A DNA stretch of 64,000 nucleotides from positions 1-64,000 of the forward strand of contig NZ_JBITIH010000007.1 in assembly GCF_044458865.1 (NCBI RefSeq). The letters run 5' to 3'. This document shows, piece after piece, positions 35,800-45,158 of the stretch. The stretch's first letter is position 1. Each line of letters starts with the position of its first letter. The notes beneath the pieces were generated by a model, which was given only the letters and a program-made list of their open reading frames with translations, was not told where the DNA came from and ran no database searches. The stretch is from Micromonospora_G sp044458865 (GTDB taxonomy: Bacteria > Actinomycetota > Actinomycetes > Mycobacteriales > Micromonosporaceae). A program made the position numbers and the translations under genes.

Positions 35800-38568
35800 T
35801 CAGCGGGCGGGTGGGCTGGAGTAGACGGTCGGGTCGCCCTGGACGATCCAGACCTCGGGACGGTCGATCGGAAGGAACGAGCGGTCGCCGCCCGGTTCCC
35901 GGGTGGCCGGCACGCTGTCACCGTTCGGCAGGTGCATGATGAAGTTGACCGGGCGGGTGTCGTCGACGAGCGGGATGTCGTACTGGGCCCAACCGGCTTC
36001 GGTCCGGGTCACCGGCAGTGGCCGGTCCCAACCGATCGTGGCCAGGGTCGCCGGGTCGACCGCGTCGCCCCAGAGGTGCAGACCCCACTGGCCGTAGTCG
36101 CCTGCGGGTCGCAGGTAGTGCAGGGTGGCGGTGGTGATCGGTGGCCCCGCCGCCCGGACCCGCCGGTTGGCGCTGGTGACCCGGGTTCCGTCCGGTTCGG
36201 TGAGGATCGCCCGGTACTCGACGACCGTGTCGGCGGCCAGGTCCAACGGGGTGAGGTCGTCGAAGACGGTGTAGACCGGGGACGAGGCGTCGGCGCCGAC
36301 CCGTTGCCAGGGGCCGCCAGCGACGCGCCGTTCGACCGCGACGACGTGCGTCGCCCGCTCCGGGTCCGCGGTGGCCCGCACCTCGACCCGCCCCCGTACG
36401 CCGCTTCCCTCGGCCGGCGCGGCGATGGTCAGGGTCGGTGCCGGCACCACGGCGGAACGAGTCCCGCTCTGCGCACTGTGCCGGTTGTTGTCCCCGACCA
36501 CCGCCCGGTACTGCACCCGCGTGCCCGGAGCCAGCCCGGACACGTCGTGGAAGACCCGGTACGGCGCGCTGTCGTCGGTGCCGATCGACTCCCAACGACC
36601 GTTGCCGGTCCGGGCGTAGAAGGTGACCTCGTGGAACGCCGACCCGGCCACGTCGGCGCCGACCCGGATCCGTCCCGCCGTCTCGGTGGCCGGCGCCGGC
36701 GTCCCGAGCGAGATCGCCGGGGCGGCCTTGGAGCGGGGGAGTCGTCCGGTCGACTGGTAGACGACGGTGCTCAGCGGCGGCACGGTCAGGTTCAGCTTCC
36801 GGTCGCCGCCGGTGCGTACCCGGTCGGGACCGTCGCCGTACAGGTTGGTGAAGGTGTGCCCGGCCAGGTAGGTGGGGATCGCGGCGGTCCGGGGCTGTTC
36901 GCTGTTGTTGGTGGCGACAACGTATTCGCGTTGCTCCGTGCGGTCGAGCCGGGAGTGGGCGTAGACGCCCGGACCGTCGGTGGCGTAGCGGTGCTGTTGG
37001 GCCCCGTCGCGCAGGGCCGGATGTGCCCGGGTGAGCCCGGCGAGCGCCCGGATCGACTGGTAGAGCGGGTGCGTGGGGACGAAGTTGTCCTGCCCGTGGG
37101 TGGCGTCGGTGCCGATCAGGTCGTCGTCGAGGTACGCCGGGACCTGGCTGGCGAACATCGTCTGCCGGGCGGCCTGGTCGCCGCCGGGACCGGTGAAGCC
37201 CTGCTCGTCGCCGTAGTAGATGACCGGGTTGCCACGGGACAGATACATCAGTTCGTGCGCGAGCCGGTCGCGGGCCACCAGTTCGGTGTCGTCGGCGCCC
37301 GGGTTGTCGGCGGCGACGAAGCCGCCGATCCGGCCCATGTCGTGGTTGCCGAGGAAGGTCGGCAGCCCATAGACGTTCGAGTCCTGGTCGGTGAACCAGT
37401 CGTCGTCGGCGAAGAACGAGGCGAGTTGGCTGGTCGGCTGGCCGCGTGAGGCGAAGTTGCGCGCCGCCTCCTGGAACGGGAAGTCCAGCACCGCCTGCAT
37501 CCTGTCGCGGGTGGTGAACTGCGAGGTGAACGCCCGAGTGGTGTCGAAGACCTCGCCGAACATGAAGAACTCGGACTTGCCGTGGCGGTGGGCGTAGCGC
37601 AGCACCTCCGGGCCGAACCGCTGCCAGAACTCGTCGTTGACGTGTTTCATGGTGTCGATCCGGAAACCGTCGATGCCGAAGTCGCCGATCCACCGCTGAT
37701 AGATGTCGATCATGCCGTCGACCACCCGGGGATTCTCCGTGAAGAGGTCGTCCAGGCCGAAGAAGTCGCCGTAGTAGGAGTCCTCGCCGGTGAAGGTGGT
37801 GTCGCCCCGGTTGTGGTAGAGCGTGACGTCGTTGAGCCAGGCCGGCACCTTGAGGTTCCGCTCGTCCGGGTCGAGCACCGGCGTGTACGGGAACGACCCG
37901 GTGGTGTTCAGCGTCGGGAAGCTGTTCCGGCCCGCGTGGTCCCGGTCGTCGAAGGGCGCCCCGGCGGCGGTCCGGTACGGCACCGCGTCCTTCCCGCTGT
38001 ACGCCATCCGGGCGCCCTGCTGGTAGCCGATCACATCGGCGGTGTGGTTGGTGATGATGTCGAAGTAGACCTTCATGCCTCGGGCGTGCGCGGCGTCGAC
38101 CAGCGCCCGCAGGTCGGCGTTGCTGCCCAGGTGTGGGTCGATCTGGGTGAAGTCCGTGATCCAGTAGCCGTGGTAGCCGGCGGACGGGCCGTCCTCCACC
38201 TGCACGGCCTTGTTCTTGAAGCTGGGGGTGAGCCAGATCGAGGTGGTGCCCAACTCCCGGATGTAGTCGATCCGGTCGCGCAGGCCCCGGAGGTCGCCGC
38301 CGTTGTAGAACCCGGTCCGGGTCGGGTCGAAACCGGAGACGAGCGGGTCGTCGCCGAGACCTCCGCGGTCGTTGCCGGGGTCGCCGTTGGCGAACCGGTC
38401 GGCCATGACGAAGTAGAAGTTCTCGTCGGTGACCGGGGCGCGCAGCGAGTGCAACGCCTTCACGTCGTCGCGCCCGGATCCCCTGGTGTCGGCGCTGGCC
38501 GGGGCGGCGGGCAGGGCCATGGCCAGCATCACGGACAAGAGCGCGGCGGTACTTCGGCGAATCGACAT
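35800..38568 (-). CDS. secreted GH13 alpha-amylase family enzyme
   Basis: 922 residues. Signal peptide MSIRRSTAALLSVMLAMAL to about 26, then a GH13 barrel (about 40-480) with its four conserved regions: DIITNHTADV, GFRIDTMKHV (nucleophile Asp), MFGEVFDT (acid/base Glu) and FLGNHD. A C-terminal beta-domain (LNLTVPPLSTVVY) precedes two Ig/CBM-like modules and a pullulanase-associated domain (TTATLHYLRPAGDYGQWGLHLWG, about 790-900) that binds alpha-glucan. It cleaves starch or pullulan outside the cell. The ATG at 38568 has GGAGGAG 7 bases upstream. It lies 92 bases behind the LacI gene and may be read through from it or from its own promoter. Confidence 0.9.
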   Translation of the reverse strand: MSIRRSTAALLSVMLAMALPAAPASADTRGSGRDDVKALHSLRAPVTDENFYFVMADRFANGDPGNDRGGLGDDPLVSGFDPTRTGFYNGGDLRGLRDRIDYIRELGTTSIWLTPSFKNKAVQVEDGPSAGYHGYWITDFTQIDPHLGSNADLRALVDAAHARGMKVYFDIITNHTADVIGYQQGARMAYSGKDAVPYRTAAGAPFDDRDHAGRNSFPTLNTTGSFPYTPVLDPDERNLKVPAWLNDVTLYHNRGDTTFTGEDSYYGDFFGLDDLFTENPRVVDGMIDIYQRWIGDFGIDGFRIDTMKHVNDEFWQRFGPEVLRYAHRHGKSEFFMFGEVFDTTRAFTSQFTTRDRMQAVLDFPFQEAARNFASRGQPTSQLASFFADDDWFTDQDSNVYGLPTFLGNHDMGRIGGFVAADNPGADDTELVARDRLAHELMYLSRGNPVIYYGDEQGFTGPGGDQAARQTMFASQVPAYLDDDLIGTDATHGQDNFVPTHPLYQSIRALAGLTRAHPALRDGAQQHRYATDGPGVYAHSRLDRTEQREYVVATNNSEQPRTAAIPTYLAGHTFTNLYGDGPDRVRTGGDRKLNLTVPPLSTVVYQSTGRLPRSKAAPAISLGTPAPATETAGRIRVGADVAGSAFHEVTFYARTGNGRWESIGTDDSAPYRVFHDVSGLAPGTRVQYRAVVGDNNRHSAQSGTRSAVVPAPTLTIAAPAEGSGVRGRVEVRATADPERATHVVAVERRVAGGPWQRVGADASSPVYTVFDDLTPLDLAADTVVEYRAILTEPDGTRVTSANRRVRAAGPPITTATLHYLRPAGDYGQWGLHLWGDAVDPATLATIGWDRPLPVTRTEAGWAQYDIPLVDDTRPVNFIMHLPNGDSVPATREPGGDRSFLPIDRPEVWIVQGDPTVYSSPPAR

Positions 38569-38619
38569 GTTCGGCTCCTCCGGGGGCGGGTGGTGGTGTT
38601 TCGCCCCGTACAGGTTGCC

Positions 38620-38640
38620 GGAAGCCATCGATGGAAGCCA
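38620..38640 (-). promoter_or_regulatory. direct repeat GGAAGCCA x2 around CCATCGATGG, amylase promoter region
   Basis: GGAAGCCA occurs at 38620-38627 and again at 38633-38640, one helical-turn-plus apart (13 bases), and the middle forms the 10-bp palindrome CCATCGATGG at 38625-38634. It lies 52 bases upstream of the amylase ATG and 20 bases after the LacI stop: a candidate regulator site. Confidence 0.4.
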
Positions 38641-38660
38641 GGTGTACGGCACCCGGTGCG

Positions 38661-39716
38661 TCAGTCGCCGCCGTCCCTGCCGATGCTGGTCGCGTGGGCC
38701 GGGACCGGTCCGGTGGACTCGCGGATGACCAGCCGGCAGGGCTGGCGCAGGACGCCCGCGGGACGTTCGCCGCCGAGCGCGGCGAACAGGTGCGCGACCG
38801 CGGTCGCGCCGAGCTGTTGCAGGTTGAGGTCGACCGTGGTGAGCGGGATGCGGCAGTCGGCGGCGAAGTCCTCCCAGTTGTCGTAGCCGACGATGGCCAC
38901 GTCGTCCGGGATACGGCGCCCGTGGTCGAGCAGGGTCTCCGCCACCCCGGTCGCGATCTGGTCGTTCCCGCAGAAGATCGCGTCGATCGCCGGGTCGGCG
39001 GCGAGCAGCATCCGGGTGGCCTGGCGGCCCCAGCGCTGGGACCACTCGCCGTAGCGGGGCCCGCCGCCGGCCAGTTCGAGCCCGGACTCGTCCAGCACCC
39101 GGCGCAGCCCGGTCACCCGGTCGCGGGCGGCGCGGTAGCTCTCCGGGCCGGTGATGTGCGCGATCCGGCGCCGGTTGAGCGAGACGAGGTGCTCGGCGGC
39201 GAGCCGGGCGCCGCCCTCGTCGTCGGCGAGGACGGAGAGGTCGTCCGAATCGGTCGACTCGCCGTAGACGTACACGACCGGGACCGGGATGTCCCGGGTG
39301 ATCGAGGGGCGGAAGTCGTTGCTGTCCCCCAGGATGATGAACCCGTCGACCTGCCGGGCGAGCAGCGTACGGATGTAGTGCTGGCGCCGGATGGCGTCGC
39401 CGCGCGCGTCGCAGAGCAGTACGGACATCTGCTCGTTGCCGAGTGCGTTCTCCACGCCGAGCAGGATCGGGATGGAGAACCGGCCGCCGAGTTCGTCGGT
39501 GAGCAGCCCGATGGTGCGGGTACGCCCGGAGATCAGCCCTCGGGCCAGGACGTTGGGCTGGAACGCCAGTTCGGCGGCGGCACGCAGGACGCGTTCACGA
39601 GTGGCGGGAGCGACCTCGCCACGTTGGTTGAGCGCCTTCGAGGCGGTGGCGACCGAGACTCCGGCCCGTCCCGCCACGTCGCTGAGGGTCACTGACTCTG
39701 ATCGTCGCCTGCCCAC
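38661..39716 (-). CDS. LacI-family transcriptional regulator
   Basis: 351 residues, normal LacI length. N-terminal helix-turn-helix (about 8-30: VTLSDVAGRAGVSVATASKALN) with hinge helix PNVLARGLISG, then a periplasmic-binding-protein-like sugar sensor (GLLTDELGG, VDGFIILGDS, AIFCGNDQIATGV, VGYDNWEDFA). It is divergent from the GH127-ABC operon and followed by the amylase gene, so it probably represses one or both until an oligosaccharide binds. The GTG at 39716 has GAAAGG 5 bases upstream; that ribosome site overlaps a TTTCGAAA palindrome, which would allow autoregulation. Confidence 0.92.
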   Translation of the reverse strand: MGRRRSESVTLSDVAGRAGVSVATASKALNQRGEVAPATRERVLRAAAELAFQPNVLARGLISGRTRTIGLLTDELGGRFSIPILLGVENALGNEQMSVLLCDARGDAIRRQHYIRTLLARQVDGFIILGDSNDFRPSITRDIPVPVVYVYGESTDSDDLSVLADDEGGARLAAEHLVSLNRRRIAHITGPESYRAARDRVTGLRRVLDESGLELAGGGPRYGEWSQRWGRQATRMLLAADPAIDAIFCGNDQIATGVAETLLDHGRRIPDDVAIVGYDNWEDFAADCRIPLTTVDLNLQQLGATAVAHLFAALGGERPAGVLRQPCRLVIRESTGPVPAHATSIGRDGGD

Positions 39717-39723
39717 GAAAGCC

Positions 39724-39867
39724 TTTCGAAACGGTATCTGAAACCGAACTCCGACCGGATCGACCGATCCTGCTCGTCGAGTCTACCGACTCCAGAAGCG
39801 ACACCTGCAATAGCGCTGCTTGTTATCTACCTGTAACAACGTTGGCATCTTGCCGAAAACCTTTTCG
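39724..39867. promoter_or_regulatory. divergent LacI / GH127 promoter region with three operator-like repeats
   Basis: Three inverted repeats are visible: TTTCGAAA at 39724-39731 (next to the lacI ribosome site, within GAAAC-(7)-GAAAC direct repeats to 39744); TTGTTA-(8)-TAACAA at 39820-39839; and CGAAAA-CC-TTTTCG at 39854-39867, 65 bases before the GH127 start. The last has the usual size and symmetry of LacI-family operators. Which one the neighbouring regulator binds is inference. Confidence 0.55.
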
Positions 39868-39931
39868 TAAGCCACTGTGAGTGCACACAGGAGTGATCCA
39901 GCTCACGTCGTCAGACCGGTGAAGGAGCTAC

Positions 39932-41845
39932 ATGTCAGTGACGTCTGCGGCCGCCGATCCCACCGGTGGTCGTCCCGTGATCCCGACCCGGGGCACCCTG
40001 CGCCCGCTCGGGCTGGGCGAGGCGCGGATCACCGGCGGCGCCTGGTCCCACCGGCAGCGTGTCAACGGTGGCGCGACCCTCGACCACGGCCGGTCCTGGA
40101 TGGACAAGATGGGCTGGACCGGGAACTTCACCGCCGTCGAGCAGGGCCGGGGCTCGGAAGAGCGGCGAGGCCGCGAGTTCGCCGACTCCGAGGTCTACAA
40201 GCTCGTCGAGGCCATGTCGTGGGAGGTCGGCCGGAGCGCCGACCGGATCCGTGACCGCGAGATCGGTGAGCTGACCGCGATGCTGGTCGCCGCGCAGGCG
40301 CCCGACGGCTACCTCAACACCGCCTTCGGGCGTCCGGGGCAGCGGCCACGTTACAGCGACCTGGCTTCCGGGCACGAGCTCTACTGCACCGGGCACCTGG
40401 TGCAGGCGGCCGTCGCGCGTACCCGCACCAGCGGGCCCGACGACCTGCTCGGGGTCGCCCGACGCGCCGCGGACCAGGTCTGCGAGACCTTCGGGCCCGA
40501 GGGGATGTGGGGGATCTGCGGTCACCCCGAGATCGAACCGGCGCTGGTCGAGTTGGCCCGGCTCACCGGGGAACAGCGCTACCTCGACCAGGCGTCGCTC
40601 TTCGTGCAGCGGCGCGGCTACCGGACACTGCCCCTGCATCCGTTCGGCTGGTCCTACTTCAGTGACGACATCCCGGTACGCGAGGCCGAGGTACTGCGCG
40701 GCCACGCGGTCCGCTCGCTCTACCTCACCGCAGGGGCGGTCGACGTGGCGGTCGAGACCGGTGACCGGGAACTGCTCGACGCGGTGATCAGCCAGTTCGA
40801 CCGTACCCTCGCCCGGCGGACGTACCTGACCGGTGGGATGGGCTCCCGGCACATGGACGAAGCCTTCGGCGACGACTTCGTCCTCCCGAGCGACCGGGCG
40901 TACTCCGAGACCTGCGCCAGCGTCGCCGCCGTCATGGTGGCCTGGCGGCTGCTGCTGGCCACCGGCGAGCCGCGCTACGGCGACCTCATCGAACGGATTC
41001 TCTACAACGTGCTCGCCACCGCGATCAGCGACGACGGCACGTCGTTCTTCTACGCCCACACCCTGCACCAGCGGACCCCGACCGAGGACCTGCCACCCGA
41101 TCGTGAACAGCTCGGTTTCGGCGGCGGGCCGCGCGCACCCTGGTTCGAGGTCTCCTGCTGCCTCGGCAACATCGGACGTACCCTGGCCAGCCTCTCCACC
41201 TACCTGGCAACCGCGAACGAGCGGGGTCTGCAACTGCACCAGTACGCCGACGCGGAGGTGGGCACCCGGCTCGCCGACGGCCGGCGGGTCGCCGTACGGA
41301 TGGCCACCCGGTATCCCGACGACGGAACGGTCAGTGTCCGGGTCACCGAGACCGACGGCGGACCGTGGACGATCGCCCTGCGGGTGCCGCGTTGGGCCGG
41401 TGGCGCCGTGCTCGTCGACGGCGACCAGCGCCGCCCCGCCGCCCCCGGCACGGTCGAGGTGACCCGGGACTTCTCGGTCGGTGACGAGATCCGGCTCCAA
41501 CTGCCGGTACGGCCACGGTGGACCTTCCCGGACCCGAGGATCGACGCGGTACGCGGCTGCGTCGCGGTGGAACGCGGCCCGGTGGTCCTCTGCGTCGAAT
41601 CGGTCGACCAACCGGTGCCCGACCTCGACCTGGTCCGCGTCGACCCGTCGGCCGAGCCGCGCGAGGCGGGCGACGGCGCCACCGTGGCCGGTTGGTTCGA
41701 CCAGCCGGCCGAGTCGGGGTGGCCCTACGACGAGTCGGCGCCGCAAGCGGGGGAGACGACGCGTGCCGCACTGCGCCTGGTTCCGTACCACCGATGGGCC
41801 CGCCGGGGGCCGTCCACCATGCGGGTCTGGCTGCCGCTGGGTTGA
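39932..41845 (+). CDS. cytoplasmic GH127 beta-L-arabinofuranosidase
   Basis: 637 residues without a signal peptide. It carries the DUF1680/GH127 (alpha/alpha)6 domain and the metal/nucleophile set known from Bifidobacterium HypBA1: E326 and C328 in YSETCAS, and the C409-C410 pair in EVSCCLGN, where one cysteine is the nucleophile and the others bind zinc. GH127 enzymes release L-arabinose from beta-1,2-arabinofuranosyl chains on hydroxyproline. First gene of a likely operon with the ABC importer (77 bases downstream), so it should act on imported oligosaccharides. ATG at 39932 has GAAGGAG upstream. Confidence 0.9.
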   Translation: MSVTSAAADPTGGRPVIPTRGTLRPLGLGEARITGGAWSHRQRVNGGATLDHGRSWMDKMGWTGNFTAVEQGRGSEERRGREFADSEVYKLVEAMSWEVGRSADRIRDREIGELTAMLVAAQAPDGYLNTAFGRPGQRPRYSDLASGHELYCTGHLVQAAVARTRTSGPDDLLGVARRAADQVCETFGPEGMWGICGHPEIEPALVELARLTGEQRYLDQASLFVQRRGYRTLPLHPFGWSYFSDDIPVREAEVLRGHAVRSLYLTAGAVDVAVETGDRELLDAVISQFDRTLARRTYLTGGMGSRHMDEAFGDDFVLPSDRAYSETCASVAAVMVAWRLLLATGEPRYGDLIERILYNVLATAISDDGTSFFYAHTLHQRTPTEDLPPDREQLGFGGGPRAPWFEVSCCLGNIGRTLASLSTYLATANERGLQLHQYADAEVGTRLADGRRVAVRMATRYPDDGTVSVRVTETDGGPWTIALRVPRWAGGAVLVDGDQRRPAAPGTVEVTRDFSVGDEIRLQLPVRPRWTFPDPRIDAVRGCVAVERGPVVLCVESVDQPVPDLDLVRVDPSAEPREAGDGATVAGWFDQPAESGWPYDESAPQAGETTRAALRLVPYHRWARRGPSTMRVWLPLG

Positions 41846-41921
41846 CCAGGGGCATCTCCGTGCCAGCGTGACCGGGCTGACATGCCACCGAATCACCTGT
41901 TGATCCCACAAGGAGAATCCT

Positions 41922-43214
41922 GTGCAGCGAAGAATCGGAGTGAGGACGGCCAGTGTCGCGGCGGCGGCGCTCCTGGTCGTGGCGATGGCCGCCTGCGGCG
42001 GCGGGGACGACCCGGGGAGCACGACCGGCGGCCCGGAGGGCGTGGACGACGGAGCGACGCTCACGCTCTGGACCCGGGCCGCGACCGAGTCGGTCTCCAA
42101 GGCGTACGCCGAGGCGTACAACAGCACGCACAAGAACAAGGTCGAGGTGACCGCGTACCCGGGTGAGGAGTACCCGGCGAAGCTCGCCTCGGCGGCGGGC
42201 GCGCGGGCGCTGCCCGACCTCTTCGCCGCCGACGTGGTCTTCTCGGCCCAGTACGCCTCCCAGGGGCTGTGGCAGGACGTCACCGAGCGGTTCGCCGCCT
42301 CCGGGGTGAAGGACAAGGTGGCGCCGGCACACGTGGCGGCGGCGACCTGGGAGGGGAAGAACTACGCCGTCCCGCACACCATCGACATGTCGGTGATGCT
42401 CTACAACAAGGACCTGTACCAGCGGGCCGGACTCGACCCGGAGCGCGGCCCGACCACGCTCGCCGAGTACGCCGAACACGCCCGGAAGATCGACAAGCTG
42501 GGCGGTGACATCAACGGCACCTACTTCGGCGGCAACTGCGGTGGCTGTGTCGAGTTCACCTTCTGGCCCTCGGTCTGGGCCGCCGGTGGCGACGTGATCG
42601 ACGCCGAGGGTCGCAACGCCAAGGTCAACTCCAAGGAGATGGCCGACGTCTTCGCGCTCTACCGTGGCCTCTACGAGGAAGGTGTGGCCGCGCCCGCGTC
42701 GAAGGACGAGGCCGGGCCCACCTGGCTCGGTGCGCTCCAGAACGGGAAGGTCGGCGTCGCGCCCGGCCCGTCGGTGTGGCTGGGACTGATCGAGTCCGCC
42801 GGGGTCAAGATGGGGGTCGCGCCGATCAGCGGGATCGCCGGTGGTGAGTCGACCTTCGTCGGTGGTGACGCCATCGGCATCAGCGCGAGCAGCAAGCAGG
42901 CGGCCCAGGCGTGGCACTTTCTCCAGTGGACCATGTCCGACGAGGCACAGGTCGAGGTGATCGCGAAGAACAAGGGCGTGCCGACCCGGACCGACCTGGC
43001 GACGAACAAGTACTCCTCGGCCGACCCCCGGATCGTTATGATCAACAGTCTGATGGCCAAGGGCAAGACGCCGTACGCGCAGAACTTCAACGCGTCCTTC
43101 AACGACCCGCAGAGCCCGTGGCTCGCCACCGTCCGGGGAGCACTGTTCGGCTCGGCGGACAGCGCGCTGTCCGAGGGGAACACCGCGATCACCAAGTCCC
43201 TGCAACAGAGCTGA
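41922..43214 (+). CDS. ABC transporter sugar-binding lipoprotein (CUT1 family)
   Basis: 430 residues. The signal ends in the lipobox VAMAAC, lipidating C25. The mature part is a type-1 solute-binding protein (ATLTLWTRAATES, VAYPGEEYPAKLASAAGA, IDMSVMLYNKDLYQRAGLDP, and a late QAWHFLQWTMSDEAQ). It captures an oligosaccharide at the outer membrane face and passes it to the permeases encoded next. The GTG at 41922 has AAGGAG 7 bases upstream. Given the flanking GH127s, an arabino-oligosaccharide ligand is inferred. Confidence 0.9.
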   Translation: MQRRIGVRTASVAAAALLVVAMAACGGGDDPGSTTGGPEGVDDGATLTLWTRAATESVSKAYAEAYNSTHKNKVEVTAYPGEEYPAKLASAAGARALPDLFAADVVFSAQYASQGLWQDVTERFAASGVKDKVAPAHVAAATWEGKNYAVPHTIDMSVMLYNKDLYQRAGLDPERGPTTLAEYAEHARKIDKLGGDINGTYFGGNCGGCVEFTFWPSVWAAGGDVIDAEGRNAKVNSKEMADVFALYRGLYEEGVAAPASKDEAGPTWLGALQNGKVGVAPGPSVWLGLIESAGVKMGVAPISGIAGGESTFVGGDAIGISASSKQAAQAWHFLQWTMSDEAQVEVIAKNKGVPTRTDLATNKYSSADPRIVMINSLMAKGKTPYAQNFNASFNDPQSPWLATVRGALFGSADSALSEGNTAITKSLQQS

Positions 43215-43274
43215 CGTCCGGTGGCCCGGCCGGCGCCGTACGACGACCGGGCCACCACCCGACCGGAGGATCAG

Positions 43275-44234
43275 ATGGCCACGACGGTGATCACCCGCAG
43301 CGGAGCCGGGCTCGGCCCTCCGCTACCGGAGAAGACGCCCCGACCACGGCAACGGGGGCGCGGGGCGCGGCGGCGGGCGCTCGTCGGTGCCCTCTACGCG
43401 GCCCCGAACGCCGCCATGGTCGGCCTCTTCTTCGTGACACCCCTGGTCCTGGTGATCTGGATGTCACTGCACCGGTGGCCACTGCTCGGAGCACCGACGT
43501 TCAACGCGCCGGAGAACTACACCGACATCGCCGACAACGACCTGATCCGGGACGCGATCTGGTTCACCGTCCGGTACACGATCTGGATGACGGTGCTGCT
43601 CTTCGCCGTCGCCTTCGGGATGGCGCTGCTCGTCCAGCACCGTCGGCGCGGCGTCGGCTTCTTCCGTACCGCCTTCTTCATGCCGATGGCGGTCGGCTTC
43701 GCCAGCGCCTCACTGCTCTTTCTCGGCCTGCTCAGTGACGAGATCGGACCGGTGAACGACATCCTGTCGCGACTCGGGCTGATCGACGGCTACGTCTCCT
43801 GGACCAGCGGCAGCTCCGGCTCCGCCCTCGGCTCGGCCATCGTGTTGGTGCTCTGGCGGTTCGCCGGGTTCAACATGCTCATCCTGCTCACCGGGCTCCA
43901 GGCGATCCCGAACGAGGTGTACGAGGCGGCCCGTCTCGACGGGGCGAACCGGTGGCAGGTCCTGCGCCGGATCACGCTGCCGCTGATGCGGCCCACCATC
44001 GCCCTGGTGCTGACCATGATGACCACCGGTTCGTTGCTCGCCTTCGACCAGTTCTGGATCCTCACCCGGGGCGGCCCGGACAACAGCACCACCTCGCTGG
44101 TGATGGTGATCTACCGGGAGGCGTTCATCCGGTTCGACCTCGGCTCGGCCGCCGGCATCTCGGTGGCGCTGCTCGCGGTGCTCGTCGTCTTCAACGTCAT
44201 CCAACTCGGCGTCCTGCGCCGCCGGTCCCAGTGA
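43275..44234 (+). CDS. sugar ABC transporter permease (MalF-like)
   Basis: 319 residues with a basic N-terminus and six membrane helices. The coupling motif EAARLDGANRWQVLRRITLP (EAA loop, about 216-235) contacts the ATPase. The ATG at 43275 follows GGAGG; the frame upstream is only spacer. Its stop overlaps the next gene's alternative GTG, so permease genes are translated together. Confidence 0.9.
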   Translation: MATTVITRSGAGLGPPLPEKTPRPRQRGRGARRRALVGALYAAPNAAMVGLFFVTPLVLVIWMSLHRWPLLGAPTFNAPENYTDIADNDLIRDAIWFTVRYTIWMTVLLFAVAFGMALLVQHRRRGVGFFRTAFFMPMAVGFASASLLFLGLLSDEIGPVNDILSRLGLIDGYVSWTSGSSGSALGSAIVLVLWRFAGFNMLILLTGLQAIPNEVYEAARLDGANRWQVLRRITLPLMRPTIALVLTMMTTGSLLAFDQFWILTRGGPDNSTTSLVMVIYREAFIRFDLGSAAGISVALLAVLVVFNVIQLGVLRRRSQ

Positions 44235-44248
44235 GCGAGAGGCCAGCG

Positions 44249-45058
44249 ATGATCGGCTCCAGCACCGCCTCGCGGTGGGGTTACTACGTCACCGGCACCG
44301 CGCTGGCCATCCTCTTCCTGTTCCCGCTGCTCTGGAGCGGGTGGGCGTCGCTGCGTACGGACACCGGCTTCGGTCTGGAGAACTACGACCGGCTCTTCAC
44401 CTCGGACAACGGCGTCCGGCCGCAGCACGTGTTCAACAGCGTCGTGGTGAGCGGGTTGACCGTGCTGGGCACGCTGCTCGTCTCGACCCTGGGCGGGTAC
44501 GCCTTCGGCCGGTTCCGCTTTCCCGGCCGGGACGTGCTCTTCCTGCTGACCCTGGCGATCCTGATGGTGCCGTACGCGACCATCCTGATCGCGCTCTACG
44601 TGCTGCTCGGCTGGATCGGTCTGGAGGACTCGTTGATCGGGCTGAGTCTGGTCCTGATCATGTTCCAGTTGCCGTTCTCCATCTTCATGATGCGCAACTC
44701 CTTCGAGGCGGTGCCGAACGAGCTGGCCGAGTCGGCCTCGATGGACGGGTGCAACAGCTTCCAGGCGTTGCTCCGGATCATGCTGCCGGCGGTCCGACCG
44801 GGTTTGGTCACCGTCGGCCTCTTCGCCTTTCTCACCTCGTGGAGCGAGTTCTTCGCCCCGCTGATCCTGCTCAACTCCACGGACCGGTTCACCACGATGC
44901 TGGCGGTGGTGAACATGCGTACGGCGAGCCACGGCTCGATCGACTACGCCGCGCTGGAGGCGGGAGTGGTCTTCATGGCCGTGCCCTGTCTGCTGCTCTT
45001 CGGCGTCATGCAGCGCAGCTACGTACGTGGCTTCACCTCCGGGGCACTCAAGGGCTGA
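44249..45058 (+). CDS. sugar ABC transporter permease (MalG-like)
   Basis: 269 residues, six helices, with the EAA-type loop ELAESASMDGCNSFQALLRI. The ATG at 44249 has GAGAGG 7 bases upstream; a GTG at 44231 that overlaps the previous stop is an alternative and would add 6 residues. No nucleotide-binding subunit follows, so the importer probably shares a general MsiK/MsmK-type ATPase, as is common for actinomycete CUT1 systems. Confidence 0.88.
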   Translation: MIGSSTASRWGYYVTGTALAILFLFPLLWSGWASLRTDTGFGLENYDRLFTSDNGVRPQHVFNSVVVSGLTVLGTLLVSTLGGYAFGRFRFPGRDVLFLLTLAILMVPYATILIALYVLLGWIGLEDSLIGLSLVLIMFQLPFSIFMMRNSFEAVPNELAESASMDGCNSFQALLRIMLPAVRPGLVTVGLFAFLTSWSEFFAPLILLNSTDRFTTMLAVVNMRTASHGSIDYAALEAGVVFMAVPCLLLFGVMQRSYVRGFTSGALKG

Positions 45059-45158
45059 CCAGCAGCCCCCGCGCGCCACCGGTCCGCCCCGTCCGTCGTC
45101 TGTCGTCCTCGTCCCGCCGCTCCGGTTTTTCGCCCGGGGCGGACCCGACCCCAAGAGA

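Noticed and set aside
38569..39045. Upstream extension of the amylase frame to 1081 codons
   Set aside because: The added part is out-of-frame lacI sequence; a clear signal peptide and GGAGGAG ribosome site fix the start at 38568.
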